This document shows, in pieces, positions 23,336-27,296 of a stretch of 27,296 bases of DNA. A program made the translations under genes and the position numbers. The stretch comes from HGM04593 sp045647885. GTDB taxonomy: Bacteria; Bacteroidota; Bacteroidia; Bacteroidales; Bacteroidaceae. The notes under the pieces were generated by a model. It was given only the letters and a program-made list of their open reading frames with translations. It ran no database searches and was not told the DNA's origin. The stretch lies in contig JAZRMX010000004.1 of the NCBI GenBank assembly GCA_045647885.1, forward strand, positions 1 through 27,296, given 5' to 3'. How positions within the stretch are numbered: the stretch's first letter is position 1; each line of letters opens with the position of its first letter.

Positions 23336-24379
23336 TTAAAGATATGTTGCCAGCACTTTTTCTATATTTTTCGAAACTGATGAGGCCAAGAAATGTTTCT
23401 TTGCGTATTGGTGATTAAATTGCGATGTTTCTTTGCCCTTTATGGGATCGCCAATGTATTTTTCAATCTCATCGGCATACTCCTGTGGGTTGAGGCTTTC
23501 TATTAATTGTCCCATCTTGCCGTTTTCAAAGAAATCACAAACACCACCAACTGGGCGTGTGATTATTGGCAGCCCGAATGCCATAGCCTCCAGTACACTG
23601 GTTGGCATTCCTTCGCTATGTGTTGGTAAAATATATAAGTTTGCTTTTTTGAATTCATTGACCAGGGCTGTGCCCGATAGGTTACCTAAAAAGTCGGTTT
23701 TTATATTGTTCTTAATAGCATATTGCTTGGCTTTTTCAAATTCGTTACCAGTACCGGCTACTCTGAATGTTAAATCTGAATGTTTTTCTTGCAATATCTT
23801 TATAGCATCAAGTGCTGTATATATGCCTTTGGCTTTCTCAATACGTGCAAGAAAGAGAATGTTTTTCGTGTCGTGATTTTTTGCGTCAATGTCAAAATTT
23901 TCAAGCAATCTGTCATCTACTTTTGTTGTTGTTAGGTGAATGGGCACTGTAACGCCCCATAATTGTATAATGTCGGCAAATTCTTTGGCAAGAACAAAGA
24001 TGCACTTACATTTGTTGAGATTATTTTTTAATGATTCTATGTTCAGTTCCTTTATGATTTCTGTATTAAAACCATGAAAAAATAATGCGACTTTCTTATT
24101 GAAGAATTTTGCAATATTCAAGAATATAAAATCTCTTTTTATCGCGTTTCTGCCGAGTGATGGGTTCAGTAGTATAATGTCGGGATTTAGAAATATAATC
24201 TTTATTATGAATTTAATTATATCAATAGGTAACCAAAATATTCCATTACCTGATTTTTTACTGCGTTTACCTATCTGATTGTAATGTATTTTCTCATTCC
24301 AAAAAGGTTGCAATCCCTTGTAGTGATTGGCAACGCCACCGTGAAGTGATAGGTATGGGGTATTAATAAGGATTTTCAT
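23336..24379 (-). CDS. GT4-family glycosyltransferase
   Basis: The 347-residue protein has the GT-B fold of family 4 retaining glycosyltransferases, which add a sugar from a nucleotide donor to a membrane-linked acceptor in the cytoplasm. The N-terminal acceptor domain starts MKILINTPYLSLHGGVANHY, including the glycine-rich loop. The C-terminal donor domain has ILFLARIEKAKGIYTALDA (174-192), FRVAGTGNE (205-213), and the E-x7-E signature SEGMPTSVLEAMAFG with Glu256 and Glu264, followed by GLPII. It is complete and lies 6 bases after the previous glycosyltransferase gene in the operon. Donor and acceptor sugars cannot be read from the sequence. Confidence 0.92.
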   Translation of the reverse strand: MKILINTPYLSLHGGVANHYKGLQPFWNEKIHYNQIGKRSKKSGNGIFWLPIDIIKFIIKIIFLNPDIILLNPSLGRNAIKRDFIFLNIAKFFNKKVALFFHGFNTEIIKELNIESLKNNLNKCKCIFVLAKEFADIIQLWGVTVPIHLTTTKVDDRLLENFDIDAKNHDTKNILFLARIEKAKGIYTALDAIKILQEKHSDLTFRVAGTGNEFEKAKQYAIKNNIKTDFLGNLSGTALVNEFKKANLYILPTHSEGMPTSVLEAMAFGLPIITRPVGGVCDFFENGKMGQLIESLNPQEYADEIEKYIGDPIKGKETSQFNHQYAKKHFLASSVSKNIEKVLATYL

Positions 24380-24385
24380 TGTTTA

Positions 24386-25447
24386 TTAGATTCTGTTTAG
24401 GACTGTTTCTAATTTATTTTTTACAATATTTTTCCAAGTGGAATTCAAGAGTGTCTCTCTTACTCTTTTGCTGTTTATTGTATTGTTTGTTTCAGCTATT
24501 TGAGATATTGCAGAGGCAAATGATTCGGCGTTGTCTTTTATGAGTATTCCGTTGTCCTTATTTATGAGGCATCTGTTGCTATAGGTGTCTGTGGCGATAC
24601 AATATAGTCCCGAGAGTATGTATTCGTATGTTTTTGTGGGTGGTTGATGTTCGTAACATTCGGTTATGGGAACAAATGATACACCTACGTTGCATTTGTC
24701 GAGAAAGGGTGTTATGCTGTTGTGTGGCATATACCCGTGCAACGTTACATAGCTTTCTATTTTTAGTTCACTGATAAGTGCTTTGAGTTCATTTAATTCT
24801 CCGGCAAATCCATCGCCTATTATGTCGTAGTGTATATTTGTGGTTAGATTGTTTCTTATATATATAGAAAGCCCTTTTATAGTTTTGTCGATATCTCGCC
24901 CCGACAAGGTGCCCACGTATAATAAATGCAGTTTATCGTACGTCTTCTCTTTTGTTGAAATTATATCGGCTCCTAAAGGGAGTATTGCCGAGTTGTTTTC
25001 ATCTAATGATATCTCTTTTCTTGTACCTTCTGAAATTATGGTTACAAAGTCGTATTTATCGCAAGTACTCTTTATCACATTATTCTCTGCGTTTCTCGAT
25101 TTTTCGTCCTTTTTTATACTCAATGTGCGTATGTCGAGTATCATTTTTTTCCAAGGCAATAATTTCTTGAATATAGCGCACCCTGTAAAATACTCAACAA
25201 TGATGGTGCCCTTGAAAAAGAGTATATGCCATAAGGTTGTGAGTATGTATCTTATTGCACGCAGAGTTTTGCTGCCTTTGTGTGATACATAGTGTATTTT
25301 TACGTTGGGGCGGTTGAGGGCGATCTTTTCTTTTCCTTCAAATGTTACGACATCTATATTGTAATCGTTACTGATATTTTCGCACCATTTGTATATGTCT
25401 ACAAGATAACCAAACTGTTGCCGGCTTATTATGAGTACTTTTTTCAT
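24386..25447 (-). CDS. Glycosyltransferase, GT4-like
   Basis: The 353-residue protein is a GT-B glycosyltransferase related to family 4. It starts MKKVLIISRQQFGYLVDIY, has LHLLYVGTLSGRDIDKTIKGL near residues 170-190 at the start of the donor domain, then YDIIGDG and VTLHGYMPHNSI. The donor-binding segment is PPTKTYEYILSGLYCIA near 270-286, where relatives carry the E-x7-E motif; here only the second glutamate region is well kept. It probably adds one sugar of the repeat unit on the cytoplasmic face. It lies between the polymerase gene (8 bases upstream) and the next glycosyltransferase gene (6 bases downstream). Specificity unknown. Confidence 0.87.
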   Translation of the reverse strand: MKKVLIISRQQFGYLVDIYKWCENISNDYNIDVVTFEGKEKIALNRPNVKIHYVSHKGSKTLRAIRYILTTLWHILFFKGTIIVEYFTGCAIFKKLLPWKKMILDIRTLSIKKDEKSRNAENNVIKSTCDKYDFVTIISEGTRKEISLDENNSAILPLGADIISTKEKTYDKLHLLYVGTLSGRDIDKTIKGLSIYIRNNLTTNIHYDIIGDGFAGELNELKALISELKIESYVTLHGYMPHNSITPFLDKCNVGVSFVPITECYEHQPPTKTYEYILSGLYCIATDTYSNRCLINKDNGILIKDNAESFASAISQIAETNNTINSKRVRETLLNSTWKNIVKNKLETVLNRI

Positions 25448-25455
25448 AGTTGTGT

Positions 25456-26619
25456 TTATAAGTCGAATTTATATAAAAAAGCTTCGGTTTGCATATTACC
25501 TGTAGAATTGTATAGTGTGTACAAGAAACCTGCTACAAGTAGAATTATGGCAATAGTAAATAGTTGTTTCTTTTTGTAGTGATGTAGATAGAATAGTAGC
25601 ATAGATGTTACTATGGGGGTGAATATTACAAAATAATATAAAATACGGGTAATTGTGAAGTTGTTATAGAATAAAACAGAGAGACAAATTCCTATAAAAT
25701 ATAAGTTGTACCAAATGTTGAATTCTTTGCTTTGGCAGAATTTGCTCATTTTGTTGCTGAACCAAATTGTTATAATATATACCGCATATAATAATATCAT
25801 TCTAAAACCGAATGTTCTTGTGGTTTCTTCTAATTCAGTATAGGATGTGATACTTTTTTCGCTATATCCAGCCTTCATTGCTAAATAGCTGATGTTCTCG
25901 AGAATATTGTTGAATCTGTTCATCAATAAAAAGCATAAAGCCAGAATGCCCAATTGTAGATATTTATTTGGAATGCGATTCTTTAAGAAATATGCTATGA
26001 TGCTTATTGGTATTATTATGAGTGCGCTTTTGTGCATTTGCATCGCAATAAATACGGCAAGTAATATGTATATCCATTTTTTCTTGTTAATAATAAATGG
26101 TATTATTACTACAAAAACGCAAGCTGCGATATTCTGGCGCATACCATTCATCCACGACCAATACATATTGGTAAACAGCAGGGTCATTGATAAAAATATT
26201 AGTATATACGTATGTTTTCGCAATGCGTAATAATACAAACCAATTTGCAAAAGTGCCATAAGGAAGAAAAGTAAATAGTGGGCACCGGTTAAATAGTTAG
26301 ATATGTTACAAAGAAAATTGTAACCAAACTCAATTTCTCTTCTTTGTGTAGAACCGAATGTTTGTATTTCATAAAATAATGATTTGTACGATTCGCAATC
26401 GACACCAACTTTGTATCGAATGGCTGCAAAAAGACAAAAGACAAATATGGGTATTACAAAATAGGATTTTGTAAAGAGAGAAATAAATGAAGTCTTTTTA
26501 TTGGTATTTATACCCCCAAGACCTTGGGGGTACTGTTTTAAATAGGCTATTTTACCGAAGTAAGTCATTATCCAAATGATAAGCCCATAAACAATTATGC
26601 TTTGGATGAGTAGTTGCAT
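25456..26619 (-). CDS. EpsG-family polysaccharide polymerase (Wzy-like)
   Basis: The 387-residue protein is strongly hydrophobic, with about 9-11 predicted membrane segments. It carries the EpsG-type signature RYKVGVDCESY (68-78), matching the R-x-x-x-G-x-D-x-x-x-Y pattern that follows the second hydrophobic segment. EpsG/Wzy proteins sit in the inner membrane and link lipid-borne repeat units into a chain on the periplasmic side. Supporting context: two glycosyltransferases, an acyltransferase and a pyruvyl transferase in the same operon. No flippase (Wzx) is visible, so it must lie beyond the window or elsewhere. The start is 6 bases after the acyltransferase stop. Low GC is typical of such genes. 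Confidence 0.88.
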   Translation of the reverse strand: MQLLIQSIIVYGLIIWIMTYFGKIAYLKQYPQGLGGINTNKKTSFISLFTKSYFVIPIFVFCLFAAIRYKVGVDCESYKSLFYEIQTFGSTQRREIEFGYNFLCNISNYLTGAHYLLFFLMALLQIGLYYYALRKHTYILIFLSMTLLFTNMYWSWMNGMRQNIAACVFVVIIPFIINKKKWIYILLAVFIAMQMHKSALIIIPISIIAYFLKNRIPNKYLQLGILALCFLLMNRFNNILENISYLAMKAGYSEKSITSYTELEETTRTFGFRMILLYAVYIITIWFSNKMSKFCQSKEFNIWYNLYFIGICLSVLFYNNFTITRILYYFVIFTPIVTSMLLFYLHHYKKKQLFTIAIILLVAGFLYTLYNSTGNMQTEAFLYKFDL

Positions 26620-26625
26620 TTTATT

Positions 26626-27296
26626 TTATTTATTTGAAACACCTGCAGCTTTTAGGAATTCCTCGAAGTTCTTATATAATGCATTGTGCTCCTTAGTCCA
26701 TTTTTCATAGCAGTTTCCCATATATGTAAGCTGAAATTTGATAGGAAGTTCTGGGTATTTGTCTATTTCATTTCCCGAAACAAAGTACACAAATTCTTCT
26801 CTGAAATCGGCAGGAACGGGTTCTCTTTTATAAACATTTTTTATCTCTCGTGCCATAGCAAAAGCCTCTTCCAAAGCTTTTTCCTTACGCTTTTCATAAT
26901 ATTTGTCTAAGGTACAAATAACTTTTGCAGGAGAACCTGCAACTACGCTGTTGTCTGGTATGTCTCTCGTAACAAGTGAACCATATCCAATTATGCAGTT
27001 ATTACCGATAGTAACCCCTTTGAGAACTGTACAATTTCTTCCAAAATAGACATTGTTGCCAATTTTTACTTTTCCTGAAGATGGTATGAAATCACCATAG
27101 TGGTTCTTGAAAACTAAAGTCGTAAAATCATGTGTCATAATTGTTAGACCATAATTCAAGCGTACATCATCTCCAATCTCTACTAGGTATGGACGAGATT
27201 GATCTATAACAATGGTGCTGGGAGGGCCAATAGTACATCTTTTTCCAATTCTTATTCCTTGTTCTCTTAGATAATTCAAATAAGTTTCTCCACCTT
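26626..27296 (-). CDS. Hexapeptide-repeat acyltransferase, 5' end cut off
   Basis: The frame remains open through the right edge of the window (GGETYLNYLREQG... precedes any ATG), so the true start lies outside; a TTG at 27279 is probably internal. At least 222 residues are visible. Left-handed beta-helix repeats appear in two blocks: RIGKRCTIGPPSTIVID, then VKIGNNVYFGRNCTVLKGVTIGNNCIIGYGSLVTRDIPDNSVVAGSPAKVI, with the catalytic-type His in IMTHDFTTL. The C-terminal ~90 residues (YYEKRKEKALEEAF...) form a charged helical extension seen in a subset of Bacteroidales capsule enzymes. It probably O- or N-acetylates a sugar of the repeat unit. It is the first gene of the operon within the window. 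Confidence 0.88.
   Translation of the reverse strand, partial: GGETYLNYLREQGIRIGKRCTIGPPSTIVIDQSRPYLVEIGDDVRLNYGLTIMTHDFTTLVFKNHYGDFIPSSGKVKIGNNVYFGRNCTVLKGVTIGNNCIIGYGSLVTRDIPDNSVVAGSPAKVICTLDKYYEKRKEKALEEAFAMAREIKNVYKREPVPADFREEFVYFVSGNEIDKYPELPIKFQLTYMGNCYEKWTKEHNALYKNFEEFLKAAGVSNK

Noticed and set aside
27279..27279. TTG as the start of the acyltransferase
   Set aside because: The frame is open upstream to the window edge with family-like residues, so the gene is treated as cut off at its 5' end.

Overview
The window looks like chromosomal DNA from a member of the order Bacteroidales (Bacteroidetes). The evidence is the gene families (a TamL-type lipoprotein, a DUF4296 lipoprotein, a DksA/TraR protein without its zinc cysteines, an APH kinase fused to a RapZ C-terminal domain), the absence of obvious Shine-Dalgarno sequences, and promoters of the Bacteroidetes TAnnTTTG type. 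The genus cannot be fixed from the sequence alone.

Bases 1-15200 are a dense housekeeping region. Leftward: gdhA (cut by the window start). Rightward: an APH kinase/RapZ-C fusion and an M18 aminopeptidase, a strong terminator, then ileS-dksA-lspA-DUF4296 lipoprotein-small ORF, ending at a bidirectional terminator shared with the convergent trmH/spoU methyltransferase gene. trmH diverges from tamL, which is followed by a WalJ/YycJ-type metallo-hydrolase gene and by tyrS, the latter with a textbook Bacteroidetes promoter. The isoleucyl-tRNA synthetase carries GIHH where class I synthetases have HIGH, the signature reported for mupirocin hyper-resistant IleRS2 enzymes.

Bases 15264-19621 are accessory. 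They hold a WecG/TagA-family glycosyltransferase, then two isolated cassettes. One encodes a 757-residue phage-tail-fibre-like protein with an N-terminal pyocin-knob-like domain. The other encodes an unrecognised 197-residue protein with a cysteine-rich tail. Neither has a visible signal peptide. Each has its own promoter-like element and is followed by one or two perfect hairpins and then by a copy of a related ~45-bp non-coding repeat (18553-18602 and 19438-19485, direct orientation). The repeat pair brackets the 197-residue gene and is the best candidate here for something undescribed.

Bases 19622-27296 are an AT-rich leftward surface-polysaccharide operon, entered from beyond the right edge: hexapeptide acyltransferase (5' end cut off), EpsG-type polymerase, two GT4-like glycosyltransferases, an FrhB-type iron-sulfur protein, a polysaccharide pyruvyl transferase and a last protein of unknown function. 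Genes are tightly packed or overlap. Together with the GT26 enzyme they probably build and decorate an extracellular or capsular glycan. The operon converges on the tail-fibre-like cassettes. No tRNA, rRNA, CRISPR array, transposase or integrase gene was seen.
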